Below are positions 16,606 through 25,272 of a stretch of DNA of 64,000 bases, piece after piece (the stretch's first letter is position 1; each line of letters opens with the position of its first letter). The stretch comes from Cypionkella sp049896245 (GTDB lineage: Bacteria; Pseudomonadota; Alphaproteobacteria; Rhodobacterales; Rhodobacteraceae). A program made the translations under genes and the position numbers. The notes beneath the pieces are model-generated. The model saw nothing but the letters and a program-made list of their open reading frames with translations. It was not told where the DNA came from and did not search any database. The stretch spans positions 1-64,000 of the forward strand of contig NZ_JAFCTX010000022.1 of the NCBI RefSeq assembly GCF_049896245.1, read 5' to 3'.

Positions 16606-17514
16606 TCACGGGGTTGTGATTGGCTCGATGTGGCCTTTGGGACGGATTTCCGCGCGGATGTTCAGCCAAATGCCTGCAAAAATTACCGCAGCGCCAAGGA
16701 TCACATAGGGGTCAAGCGGTTCGGCATAGATCAGGGCACCCACCACGGCGATCAGCGGCAGGCGCAGGAAATCCAGCGGCATGACGTAAGAGGCGGGCGC
16801 GACCTTCAGGGCGGCTGTGATGCAGTAATGCGCGGTGACACCTGCAAGGCCAATGACGCAAAGCCAGGGCAGGGTGGCGGCGGTGGGCAAGTGGAAGATG
16901 CCATCGCTGAGTGCGCCCGCAAGACCAAAGAAGAACTGCATCAGCGTCAGCCAGAACAGGATGCACAGGATCGAGATGCCCATGGTGAGCTTTTTGGTGA
17001 CCACATTGGTGGTGGCAAAGCAGAAGGCAGAGGCCGCTGCCGCCAGCACGCCGGGGTTCAGATGTGCGAGATCCGGGCGGGCCACGATCAGCACGCCGAC
17101 AAAGCCCAAGGCGGCGGCGATCAGGCGGATTTTGGTCAACCGCTCACCCAGCAGCAGGGCGGCCAACAACACGACCCAGAGCGGCGAGGTGAACTCGATG
17201 GCGAAAAGCTGCGCCAAGGGGATCATCGTCAGCGCCCAGAACCACAGGTTTTGCCCGGTGAAATGGATGATATTGCGCAGAGCATGGCCGCCGAGATTGC
17301 GGGCGGTGATCTCATGCAGCTTGCCCGTCGCTGCGGCCAATGCCAGCACCAGCACAAAGCCCACAGCCGAGCGCACCGTCATGATCTCAAAGCTGTCGTG
17401 ACGCGGGCCGATCTGTTTGGCGGCAATCGCCATCGCCGAGAACGCCAGAATCGAGCCGATCATCCAGAGTGCCGCGTGGATCGCAGGGGAGTTTGGGGCG
17501 CGCGCTTGGCTCAT
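16606..17514 (-). CDS. EamA/DMT-superfamily transporter
   Basis: A 302-residue inner-membrane protein with two EamA repeats of about five helices each (residues 15-145 and 160-295). Typical features are SAMAIAAKQIG, the FTSPLWVVLLAALLLGERLT segment and AEPLDPYVILGAAVIFAGIWLN. DMT carriers usually export metabolites or amino-acid-like compounds; the cargo is unknown. Its start overlaps the stop of the upstream MFS gene by 4 nt, so the two exporters are co-translated. Confidence 0.9.
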   Translation of the reverse strand: MSQARAPNSPAIHAALWMIGSILAFSAMAIAAKQIGPRHDSFEIMTVRSAVGFVLVLALAAATGKLHEITARNLGGHALRNIIHFTGQNLWFWALTMIPLAQLFAIEFTSPLWVVLLAALLLGERLTKIRLIAAALGFVGVLIVARPDLAHLNPGVLAAAASAFCFATTNVVTKKLTMGISILCILFWLTLMQFFFGLAGALSDGIFHLPTAATLPWLCVIGLAGVTAHYCITAALKVAPASYVMPLDFLRLPLIAVVGALIYAEPLDPYVILGAAVIFAGIWLNIRAEIRPKGHIEPITTP

Positions 17515-18806
17515 TGGCTGACCTGTGAGGTCATCGAATGGGGTTGCAGGGTTTCTGAATCCGGTTCGGCCCCGTCCAACCGATCAGCTTTGCGCAGGGC
17601 CGGGAACATCCACGCCCAAGTGCCGGTGACAATCATCGTGCCGATGCCGCCGAACACCGCAGCGCCGACCGGGCCAAGAAAGCGCGAGGCCACGCCGGAT
17701 TCGAACTCGCCGAGCTCATTAGAGCCCGAGATGAACAGCCCCGATACCGACGACACCCGGCCGCGCATGTGATCTGGCGTGACGATCTGCACCAAGGTTT
17801 GCCGGACATAGACCGAGATCATATCCGCAGCCCCCAGCACGGCGAGGGCTGCAACCGAGAGATACATATTCTTCGACAACCCGAACACCACGGTTGCCAA
17901 GCCAAACGCCCCCACCGCCCAGAACATCCTGATCCCGGCGCGGCGCTTCAGCGGCCAACGGGCGAGCGCCAGTGCCACCAGCACCGCGCCAATCGCCGGG
18001 CCCGAGCGCAGGATGCCAAAACCCTCTGGCCCGACATGCAGAATATCGCTGGCAAAAGCGGGCAGCAGGGCTGTCGCCCCGCCCAGCAGCACCGCGAACA
18101 GATCGAGCGAGATCGCCCCGAACACGATTTTGTTGTGGAAGGTGTAGGCGAGGCCCTCTTTGATCTGCGCCCATTGGCTGCCCGGTTGCCGTTCGGGCGT
18201 GGTGTTGGCGCGCATCAACAGCAGGATCGCCACGCCCGCGACATAGAGCGCCGCCGTGGTGGCATAGGCGGCAGCGGTCGAGATTGCGCACAGCATCCCG
18301 CCCAGCCACGGGCCGATGATCACCGCACCCTGCCAGCTGAGCGATTTCAGCGAGATCGCCTGCGGCATATCGGCTTTCGGCACCAGCATTGGCACCAAAG
18401 CCGTGGCCGCAGGCGACAGGAAGGCCCGCGCGGCCCCGAACAAAGCGGCGATGGTGAAGATCGCAGTGAAGCCGGGTTCGGGATGCAGGGCCAGCGCCAC
18501 AAGGCCCAAAACCCCAACGGTTTCGGTCAGGAGTGCCAGCATTACGATCTTGCGCCGCGAGTGGCGATCCGCCAGAGACCCGGCCCATAGGGTCAGCACG
18601 AACAGCGGCAGGAATTGGCACAGGCCGACCATGCCGACCAGAAACGCGCTTTCTTCGATGGAGAGCGTAGCGCGGCCAAGGCTGTAAATCTGCCAGCCGA
18701 TGGTCACGGCCTCAATCTGGGCCGCGATATTCACCAAGGCCATGCCGCCCCAGAACAGGCCGAAATCGCGGTGACGGAACAGGAAGGTTTGAGACAACGC
18801 ACGCAT
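17511..18806 (-). CDS. MFS transporter, EntS-like
   Basis: A 431-residue major-facilitator protein, with about twelve membrane segments and the loop motif GSLADRHSRRKIVM between helices 2 and 3. The second repeat of the motif is degenerate, and the central region TPERQPGSQWAQIKEGLAY is typical of the MFS_3/enterobactin-exporter group. The frame is open to 18926, but the extra residues are non-conserved and ATG 18806 begins the usual short cytoplasmic N terminus (MRALSQTFLFRHRDFGLFW). The gene is upstream of and coupled to the DMT gene. Confidence 0.85.
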   Translation of the reverse strand: MRALSQTFLFRHRDFGLFWGGMALVNIAAQIEAVTIGWQIYSLGRATLSIEESAFLVGMVGLCQFLPLFVLTLWAGSLADRHSRRKIVMLALLTETVGVLGLVALALHPEPGFTAIFTIAALFGAARAFLSPAATALVPMLVPKADMPQAISLKSLSWQGAVIIGPWLGGMLCAISTAAAYATTAALYVAGVAILLLMRANTTPERQPGSQWAQIKEGLAYTFHNKIVFGAISLDLFAVLLGGATALLPAFASDILHVGPEGFGILRSGPAIGAVLVALALARWPLKRRAGIRMFWAVGAFGLATVVFGLSKNMYLSVAALAVLGAADMISVYVRQTLVQIVTPDHMRGRVSSVSGLFISGSNELGEFESGVASRFLGPVGAAVFGGIGTMIVTGTWAWMFPALRKADRLDGAEPDSETLQPHSMTSQVSQ

Positions 18807-18950
18807 GGCGCAAGGACTAGCGCTATCAGTGGCGCTTTGCCAGAGGTGGTGTTGCGTGCATTTTTGCGCGGCCGCTCTGCGCTGGACAGCCTTGCTACGC
18901 CGCGCTGCGGCATTATATTTAGACAAAGTTCACTTCGGATTGGATCTGCC

Positions 18951-19550
18951 ATGACCGCCCCTACCGCCTTCTCTAACCCGCGCAGCGCGGATCACCCGAT
19001 CGACGCGCAATTCACCGGCCGTTTCTCGCCACGCGGCTTTACCGCCAAGACCTTGACCGAGGCTGAACTTCTACCGCTGTTTGAGGCTGCGCGTTGGGCG
19101 CCTTCTGCCAGCAACAACCAACCGTGGCGCTTTGCGTATGGCCTGCGTGGCGATGCGGCGTTTGCGAAGATCGCCGCGGCCTTGGTGCCGTTCAACCGCT
19201 CATGGGCCGAGAAGGCCAGCGCGCTGGTCGTGGTGGCCTCGCGCACAACTGTCGCGAAGGACGGTGCAGAGGTGCCAAATGGTACGCATGCTTTTGACAC
19301 CGGCACCGCCTGGGGGTATCTGGCTTTGCAGGCGTATCACGCGGGTCTGGTGGCGCATGCGATGGCTGGGTTTGAGGCGGAGATTCTGGCCAAAAACCTG
19401 AACCTGCCGGAAGGTTATGTGCTGCATGCCGTGGTCGCGGTCGGTGAGCATGGCGATATCGAAAAACTGCCGGAAGTGCTGCAAGCGCGTGAGGTGCCGA
19501 ATGATCGTCTGCCCTTTGCGCAGATCGTGGCACATGGCGGGTTTGTGTGA
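18951..19550 (+). CDS. Nitroreductase-family protein
   Basis: A 199-residue FMN-dependent oxidoreductase-type protein. Hallmarks are RFSPRGFTAKTLTE near the N terminus, the FMN-binding ARWAPSASNNQPWRF segment (about residues 48-62), and FDTGTAWGYLALQAYHAGL. It is shorter than classical nitroreductases (about 215). ATG 18951 was chosen because upstream sequence is not conserved. It is divergent from the MFS gene and probably monocistronic, since a hairpin follows. Confidence 0.9.
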   Translation: MTAPTAFSNPRSADHPIDAQFTGRFSPRGFTAKTLTEAELLPLFEAARWAPSASNNQPWRFAYGLRGDAAFAKIAAALVPFNRSWAEKASALVVVASRTTVAKDGAEVPNGTHAFDTGTAWGYLALQAYHAGLVAHAMAGFEAEILAKNLNLPEGYVLHAVVAVGEHGDIEKLPEVLQAREVPNDRLPFAQIVAHGGFV

Positions 19551-19563
19551 CCCATCAACGGGT

Positions 19564-19598
19564 GCCGTCGCGCGGGGCATCGAGCCCGTTGCGACGGC
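19564..19598 (+). terminator. Hairpin after the nitroreductase gene
   Basis: GCCGTCGC (19564-19571) pairs with GCGACGGC (19591-19598), with an inner GGG/CCC pairing. No T tract follows, so its role as a terminator is tentative. Confidence 0.4.
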
Positions 19599-19646
19599 GC
19601 TGCCGGGGATGCGGTCTTCGGCTGTTGCGCGGGGTTTGACGCCGGA

Positions 19647-19696
19647 GGGGGCCAGCCCCCGCTGCGCTCCCCCGGATTATTTTTGCCAAGATGAAA
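19647..19696 (+). repeat. Dispersed intergenic repeat, type 1, full copy
   Basis: GGGGGC-CA-GCCCCC (19647-19660), a short spacer, then a CCCCGGA-led 22-nt core ending in TTTTTGCCAAGATGAAA (core 19675-19696). It has the same architecture as the element at 31281-31325 on the opposite strand. It lies between the convergent nitroreductase and monooxygenase genes. Confidence 0.7.
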
Positions 19697-19810
19697 TTGG
19701 GTAGAGCGTAGCAGGTTTTGATCGAAACATCCTGATCGAAAAACGCGTTCGAGCCCATGCGGGAGCCAGCGATTTTCGATCCAAGCTTAATCTGACATGT
19801 TTTAGAGGCT

Positions 19811-20089
19811 TTAGTCGCCGACCGCCTCGACGCGGAAATCGCGCAGGATGTTGCGGGTGGCGGTGAACCAGTCGGACGCGCGGGTGCGGGTTTGATGCGC
19901 GTTGAAATCGCCTTGGGTGCGGAAGGTTTCCATCACCTCCCACATCATGGGATCGTCGGTCGGGGTGACTTCAAACGACAGGCAGCCCGGTTCAGCGCGG
20001 CTGAGGCGGGTGTGTTCGGCGACGTGGGCCTGTACAGCGGCGGCTTCTTCTGCCGTGGCGCAGATCAGATGGCCGCGCAATCTAATCAT
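19811..20089 (-). CDS. Antibiotic biosynthesis monooxygenase (ABM) domain protein
   Basis: A 92-residue single-domain protein of the dimeric alpha+beta-barrel type. Residues LRGHLICATAEEAAAVQAHVAEHTRLSRAEPG and CLSFEVTPTDDPMMWEVMETF match the ABM/YgiN quinol-monooxygenase pattern. Members oxidise quinone-like substrates without cofactor, or act in detoxification. The start lies 12 nt after the guaA stop, so it is probably expressed from the guaA transcript. The substrate cannot be inferred. Confidence 0.82.
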   Translation of the reverse strand: MIRLRGHLICATAEEAAAVQAHVAEHTRLSRAEPGCLSFEVTPTDDPMMWEVMETFRTQGDFNAHQTRTRASDWFTATRNILRDFRVEAVGD

Positions 20090-20101
20090 GGTGCGGGCTA
20101 A

Positions 20102-21658
20102 TCATTCGAGTTCAATCGTGCCGGGCGGCTTTGAGGTGATATCATAGAACACCCGGTTGACGCCTTTGACCTCGTTGATGATGCGGGTCATGGTTTCGCC
20201 GAGGAAGTCATGGCTGAAGGGATAGGTGTCGGCAGTCATGCCATCGACCGATGTGACCGCGCGCAGGGCCAAAGCGTAGTCATAGGTGCGCCCGTCGCCC
20301 ATCACGCCGACGGTTTTCATCGGCAGGATGGCGGCGAAGGCTTGCCAGATTTCATCATATAGCCCGTGCTTGCGGATCTGGTCGATATAGACCGCATCGG
20401 CTTGGCGCAGGATATCCAGCTTTTCGGTGGTGATTTCACCGGGGCAACGGATGGCGAGGCCAGGGCCGGGGAAGGGGTGGCGGCCGATGAAACTGGCGGG
20501 CAGGCCCAACTCACGACCCAAGGCGCGGACTTCATCCTTGAACAGCTCGCGCAGCGGCTCAACAAGTTTCAGGCCCATCTTGGCGGGCAGACCGCCGACA
20601 TTGTGGTGCGATTTGATGGTGACAGAGGGGCCGCCGGAGAAAGAGACGCTTTCAATCACATCGGGGTAGAGCGTGCCTTGGGCGAGGAATTCTGCGCCCT
20701 CAATGCCATTGGCGTATTTCTGGAACACGTCGATGAACAGACCGCCGATGATCTTGCGCTTGGTTTCGGGGTCGGAAACACCTTGGAGTTTGCCTAAGAA
20801 CAGGTCGGATTCATCGGCATGGATCAGGTTCAGGTTGTAGTTGTCGCGGAACATCGCGACGACTTGTTCGGCTTCGCCCAAGCGCAGCAGGCCATGATCG
20901 ACGAAGACGCAGGTGAGTTGCTCGCCGATGGCTTCGTGGATCAGGATCGCGGTGACAGAGCTGTCAACGCCGCCCGACAAAGCGCAGATCACCTTTTTGT
21001 CGCCGACTTGGGCGCGGATCGCGGCGATCGCTTGCTCGCGGTAAAGCCCCATCGTCCAATCGCCGGTAAAGCCTGCCAGTTTCACGAAATTCTCGTAAAG
21101 TTTGGCACCTTTCGGGGTGTGATGCACTTCGGGGTGGAACTGCACGGCGTAGAAGTGGCGGGCAGGGTCGGCGGTGACGGCGAACGGGGCATTGGGCGAG
21201 GTGCCGTAGACTTGGAAGCCGGGGGCGATTTTGGAAACGTGATCGCCGTGGCTCATCCAGACTTGTTCGCGGCCATCTGCAAACCAGCCGTCGAGGATCG
21301 ACAGGCTGTCCTTGGTGGGCGTCACAAATGCGCGGCCAAATTCGGCGGTGCCGTGGCCGTGTTCGACCAAGCCACCGAGTTGCTGCATCATGGTCTGCTG
21401 GCCGTAGCAGATGCCCAAAACAGGCACTCCAAATGACCACAAAGCCTCTGGCGCGCGGGGCGATCCGGCGCGCGTCACCGAATCCGGGCCGCCCGACAGG
21501 ATCACCGCTTTTGGCTCGAAGCTGTTCAGGAACGCGTCATCCACCTTATTATAGGGGTGTATTTCGCAATAAACGTTCAACTCGCGCAGACGGCGCGCAA
21601 TCAGTTGCGTGACCTGAGAGCCGAAGTCGATGATGAGAAGGCGATCATGTTGTGTCAT
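20102..21658 (-). CDS. guaA: GMP synthase, glutamine-hydrolysing
   Basis: A 518-residue enzyme converting XMP, glutamine and ATP to GMP. The N-terminal class I glutamine amidotransferase domain (about 1-200) has the nucleophile C84 in GICYGQQ and FHPEVHHTPKG with its histidine and glutamate. The ATP-pyrophosphatase P-loop is ALSGGVDSSV (about residues 226-235). The C-terminal dimerisation domain ends FYDITSKPPGTIELE, as in all GuaA proteins. Full length and well conserved. Confidence 0.98.
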   Translation of the reverse strand: MTQHDRLLIIDFGSQVTQLIARRLRELNVYCEIHPYNKVDDAFLNSFEPKAVILSGGPDSVTRAGSPRAPEALWSFGVPVLGICYGQQTMMQQLGGLVEHGHGTAEFGRAFVTPTKDSLSILDGWFADGREQVWMSHGDHVSKIAPGFQVYGTSPNAPFAVTADPARHFYAVQFHPEVHHTPKGAKLYENFVKLAGFTGDWTMGLYREQAIAAIRAQVGDKKVICALSGGVDSSVTAILIHEAIGEQLTCVFVDHGLLRLGEAEQVVAMFRDNYNLNLIHADESDLFLGKLQGVSDPETKRKIIGGLFIDVFQKYANGIEGAEFLAQGTLYPDVIESVSFSGGPSVTIKSHHNVGGLPAKMGLKLVEPLRELFKDEVRALGRELGLPASFIGRHPFPGPGLAIRCPGEITTEKLDILRQADAVYIDQIRKHGLYDEIWQAFAAILPMKTVGVMGDGRTYDYALALRAVTSVDGMTADTYPFSHDFLGETMTRIINEVKGVNRVFYDITSKPPGTIELE

Positions 21659-21762
21659 AGCCTCGGGTAGCTGTTGGGGCGAAGAATCGCAAGATCGGTT
21701 GGCGGGATTTTTGTGCAGGCACCGCGGAAATCGGGCCTTTCAGCCTCCCTTGAACCCCCTTG

Positions 21763-21785
21763 AGGATATTTGCGCACAGAGGATG
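21763..21785 (+). repeat. Dispersed intergenic repeat, type 2, copy 2
   Basis: A 23-nt core, 20/23 identical to 4399-4421, in the 262-bp space between guaA and the divergent MttB-family gene. A CCCCCTT stretch precedes it. Apart from this repeat I see nothing else in the 21659-21920 stretch. Confidence 0.5.
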
Positions 21786-21920
21786 GGCATAAGTCGCTTA
21801 CAGGATGGCAACATGTCGGTTTCGTCGCTTATGCGGCGTATTCGGGGGGCGAGGGGCGGGGTGTTCACGGCATAAGCGTAACAAAACAGTGCCGCCTGAC
21901 GGCTGAGGATGGAGATTGCG

Positions 21921-23477
21921 ATGAGTGACATGGCCGGGACGGAAACGGGCGTTCGGCGCGCGCGCGGCGGCGGTGGGGCAACCCGGCGGGCAGAGCGCAC
22001 GGCGGTTTCGTTTGAGACCGCAAAATACATCCAGCGCAACATTCCGAACTTTGAAATCCTCAACGAAGAAGCCTTGCAGATCATCGAATACAACGCGGAA
22101 ACCGTGTTGGAAGAGATCGGCGTCAACTTTATCGAAAACGAAGCGGCGTTGCAGCGCTGGCGCGAAGCGGGGGCCGATGTGCGCGGCGAGCGGGTGCATA
22201 TACCGCGTGGGCTGGCGCGCAAGCTGTGCTCGACCGCGCCGAAAACCTTCACCCAATACGCCCGCAACCCGGAGCGCAATGTTGAAGTCGGTGGCCGCAA
22301 TCTGGTGCTGGCCCCGGTCTATGGCCCACCCTTCGTGCGCGATATTGAAGGCGGGCGGCGCTATGCGACACTGGATGATTTCCAGAAATTCGTGAAGCTG
22401 GGCTATATGTCGAAATGGTTGCACCATTCGGGTGGCACGGTCTGTGAGCCGACCGATATTGCGGTGAACAAGCGCCATCTGGACATGCTGCGCGCGCATA
22501 TGGTGCTGTCGGACAAGCCCTATATGGGCTCGGTGACCGAGCCGTCGCGGGCTGAGGATTCGATCGAGATGTCGAAGCTGCTGTTTGGCGCAGATTTTGT
22601 CGATCAGAACACGGTGATGACCAGCCTGATCAACATCAACTCGCCGATGACCTTTGACGGCATCATGATGGGGGCATTGGAGGTTTACGCAAGCAACAAT
22701 CAGGCGAGCATCGTGTCGCCGTTCATCGTTGGTGGGGCGATGGCTCCGGTGACGGTGGCGGGCACGCTGACGCAGGTGTTGGCCGAGATTTTGGCTGGGG
22801 TGTCGTATTCTCAGTTGGTCCGGCCCGGATCGCCAGTGATCGCGGGTGCGTTTGTGACCTCGATCGACATGAACTCGGGTGCGCCGACCTTTGGCACACC
22901 TGAGGCAGCACATATCACCTATGGCGTTGGGCAGTTGGTGCGGCGATTGGGGCTGCCGTACCGGTCGGGCGGCTCGTTCTGTGGATCAAAGCTGCCGGAT
23001 GCGCAGGCGGCTTATGAAACCGCGAACAGCCTGAACATGGCGCTGCTGGCCGGGGTGAACTTCATGCTGCACGCGTGTGGTTGGCTGGAGGGTGGTCTGG
23101 TCAGCTCTTACGAGAAATTCGTGATGGATGCCGATCAGTTGGGCACCTTGCACCATCTTGCGCAGGGCATCATGATGGACACCAACGGACAGGCGATGGA
23201 CGCGATCCGCGAGGTTGGCCCCGGTGGCCACTACTTGGGCTGCGAGCATACCCAAGCCAACTTCAAAACCGCGTTCTGGCGCTCTGATCTGTTCGACTAC
23301 AAGCCGTTTGAGACCTGGGCCGAAGAAGGGGCGCGTGACACGCAGACCTTGGCTGCGGAGCGGGTGAAGAAGATGCTCGGCGACTATGTGGCCCCGGTGA
23401 TTGACGAGGGCGTGCGCGAGAGCATCGACGATTATGTGGCGCGGAAGAAGGCATCCATGCCAGATGCGTTCATGTGA
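21921..23477 (+). CDS. MttB-family (trimethylamine methyltransferase-like) protein
   Basis: A 518-residue protein of the MttB superfamily, a TIM-barrel methyltransferase family. Conserved parts include AETVLEEIGVNFIENEAAL, RVHIPRGLARKL, APVYGPPFVRDIEGGRRY, and the C-terminal GPGGHYLGCEHTQANF. There is no in-frame stop codon that could encode pyrrolysine, so it belongs to the non-Pyl group, whose known members act on quaternary amines such as glycine betaine. No corrinoid protein gene is next to it. ATG 21921, five codons into the longest frame, has GGAG six bases upstream. Confidence 0.9.
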   Translation: MSDMAGTETGVRRARGGGGATRRAERTAVSFETAKYIQRNIPNFEILNEEALQIIEYNAETVLEEIGVNFIENEAALQRWREAGADVRGERVHIPRGLARKLCSTAPKTFTQYARNPERNVEVGGRNLVLAPVYGPPFVRDIEGGRRYATLDDFQKFVKLGYMSKWLHHSGGTVCEPTDIAVNKRHLDMLRAHMVLSDKPYMGSVTEPSRAEDSIEMSKLLFGADFVDQNTVMTSLININSPMTFDGIMMGALEVYASNNQASIVSPFIVGGAMAPVTVAGTLTQVLAEILAGVSYSQLVRPGSPVIAGAFVTSIDMNSGAPTFGTPEAAHITYGVGQLVRRLGLPYRSGGSFCGSKLPDAQAAYETANSLNMALLAGVNFMLHACGWLEGGLVSSYEKFVMDADQLGTLHHLAQGIMMDTNGQAMDAIREVGPGGHYLGCEHTQANFKTAFWRSDLFDYKPFETWAEEGARDTQTLAAERVKKMLGDYVAPVIDEGVRESIDDYVARKKASMPDAFM

Positions 23478-23495
23478 TCGGATAAGCCGATCTTG

Positions 23496-23526
23496 AAAAG
23501 GCCCGCGGCGCTGCGGGCCTTTTGCT
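23496..23526 (+). terminator. Intrinsic terminator of the MttB-family gene
   Basis: AAAAGGCCCGC (23496-23506) pairs with GCGGGCCTTTT (23513-23523), giving an 11-bp stem that ends in a T tract, 19 nt after the stop. Confidence 0.9.
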
Positions 23527-23541
23527 ATTCGGGTGGCTTGG

Positions 23542-23829
23542 TCAGATCGCTTTCGGTGCGCGCGGCAGGAGGCGCACCTCGGCGATCAAGGCGATCAACA
23601 CCTCAATATGGCGCGATACCGAATAGCTGGCCTCGCCGCTGACCCGGATATCCTCCAGCCGTTCTTCCTCGGCCAACAACCGCGTCACGGCGCGTTCAGG
23701 CGAGGGGGTGCTATCCACCAAACGCTTCAGATCGCGGTCGCGGCGGTAATCCAGCACGCCACAACGCGCGGCGCGGATCAGCATGCGCGGGCGCTTCAGG
23801 GTTTCAAGCAAAGCGCGGAAATCGGTCAT
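23542..23829 (-). CDS. DUF6477-family protein
   Basis: A 95-residue basic protein recognised as the short Rhodobacterales family DUF6477 (LKRPRMLIRAARCGVLDYRR, LAEEERLEDIRVSGEASYSVSRHIEVLIALIAEVR). Function unknown. The frame extends to 23943, but ATG 23829 is preceded by GGAGG nine bases upstream, and the extension is not conserved. It is divergent from the DUF6456 gene over 153 bp, a pairing that suggests shared regulation. Confidence 0.8.
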   Translation of the reverse strand: MTDFRALLETLKRPRMLIRAARCGVLDYRRDRDLKRLVDSTPSPERAVTRLLAEEERLEDIRVSGEASYSVSRHIEVLIALIAEVRLLPRAPKAI

Positions 23830-23982
23830 TTGGCAAGGCCTCCATAAGTGGTGGAGCCTGCATAGCACGCCACAACTGGGCGTTGCGCAAAGCCGAGTTG
23901 CAGCGCGCGGAAGCTTCCGAGATTGTTTAAGATTTATAAACAATTATCGACGAAGGCTCAGAAATTAACGATTGGGTAATCA

Positions 23983-25164
23983 ATGCCTTCCACGCTTGTT
24001 AACGTTTCGGCAAGGTTTGATCAGGAAGGCGCTGCGGCGCGGCAAAACAAGATGCAAAGCAATCTCTCTCCCGTCCAAACCCTGCCGGGCTGGCTGCCCG
24101 ACGCGGTGCGGCTTTATCTGGATCATACCGAAGATGGTCAATCTTATCGGGCTCTTGCGCGACGCGAAGGCCGACATGCCTCGACCGTGATGCGCGCAGT
24201 GCGCCGCTATGAGACCCGGCGCGACGATCCTTTGCTGGATGAAGCGCTGGCCGCCCTGACCAGTGCCCCCGCGCCAAACCTGCCTCTGATCAACAAGGAT
24301 GACAACAGCATGACCGCCCCATTGCGCCCACAGAACATTGTTGCCGATGAAGCGACAATCATCTCAGAGGGCAAACGTATTTTGCGCCGTCTGGTTGAAC
24401 CGGGCGCGGTGCTGGCCTTCGCGCCGGATATGGAAAAAGCCGTGGTGATGCGCGAGTTTCCCGATGGCCATACCGCACGCACAGCGGTGGTGGAGCGGGT
24501 GATCGCGCAGGCTTTCGCGCTGAAGGATTGGATTTCCTGCCGCAAGCCGGGGCGGGTGGCGACCTATGAGATCAGCTCGGTCGGGCGGGCGGCGTTGAAG
24601 CGGATGGTCGATGCCGATGCCCGCGCCGGTGGCTTTGCCGAGGCGCAAACCGCGTTTGGCGATCAGCACCGCGCATGGGACAGTCGGACGGTTGCCGAAG
24701 ATAGCGGCCCGCGCCGCATCCGCTACAATTTGGCCGAAAGTCCGGTGGCGGTACTGGGGCGCAGGCGCGACAAGGACGGCAAGCTGTATCTGGAACCTGA
24801 ACTGGTGGTGGCCGCCGAACGCTTGCGGGAGGATTTTGAACTGGCACAGATGGGGCCGCGGGTGGCGCAGAACTGGGAGCGGTTTTTGACCGGGGCCGAC
24901 CGGGGCAGTTTTCGCGCCGAGGCTGGTGTCGCGGAAGGACCGCGCGCTGCCCGCGACCGGGTGGCGGCAGCCCTGCGCGATCTGGGGCCGGGGCTTGGCG
25001 ATGTGGCGCTGCGGGTGTGTTGCTTTCTGGAAGGCATCGAGACCGCCGAGCAGCGTTTGGGTTGGGCGGCACGCTCGGGCAAAGTGGTGCTGCGGATCGC
25101 GTTGCAGCGCTTGCGGCGGCATTTTGATGAGACTTACGGCAAATCGGGGCCGCTGATTGGGTGA
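23983..25164 (+). CDS. DUF6456 helix-turn-helix protein
   Basis: A 393-residue protein. The N-terminal third has a helix-turn-helix-like segment (SYRALARREGRHASTVMRAVRRYETRR, about residues 54-80). The C-terminal part is the DUF6456 domain (RHRAWDSRTVAE-like start, RVAAALRDLGPGLGDVALRVCCFLEGIETAEQRLGWAARSGKVVLRIALQRLRRHF). This is probably DNA-binding, but the regulon is unknown. ATG 23983 is kept as start; ATG 24052 is possible. It is divergent from the DUF6477 gene and followed by a perfect terminator hairpin. Confidence 0.8.
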   Translation: MPSTLVNVSARFDQEGAAARQNKMQSNLSPVQTLPGWLPDAVRLYLDHTEDGQSYRALARREGRHASTVMRAVRRYETRRDDPLLDEALAALTSAPAPNLPLINKDDNSMTAPLRPQNIVADEATIISEGKRILRRLVEPGAVLAFAPDMEKAVVMREFPDGHTARTAVVERVIAQAFALKDWISCRKPGRVATYEISSVGRAALKRMVDADARAGGFAEAQTAFGDQHRAWDSRTVAEDSGPRRIRYNLAESPVAVLGRRRDKDGKLYLEPELVVAAERLREDFELAQMGPRVAQNWERFLTGADRGSFRAEAGVAEGPRAARDRVAAALRDLGPGLGDVALRVCCFLEGIETAEQRLGWAARSGKVVLRIALQRLRRHFDETYGKSGPLIG

Positions 25165-25187
25165 GCCGCGCCCCGGCTCTGCCGGGG

Positions 25188-25212
25188 AAAAACCCTCCAG
25201 TGGAGGGTTTTT
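25188..25212. terminator. Bidirectional intrinsic terminator
   Basis: AAAAACCCTCCA (25188-25199) and TGGAGGGTTTTT (25201-25212) form a 12-bp perfect palindrome with a 1-nt centre. It lies between the convergent DUF6456 and LysE genes and has T tracts in both directions. Confidence 0.9.
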
Positions 25213-25272
25213 AGCGGCGAACGGGCGCGCACGCTTGCGCGCCCCGGCGGCTGAACATCTGAGCAGTCACAC

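Noticed and set aside
21798..22913. 371-codon minus-strand frame inside the MttB-family gene
   Set aside because: It is arginine/histidine-rich, with no domain, and antisense to a well-conserved gene.
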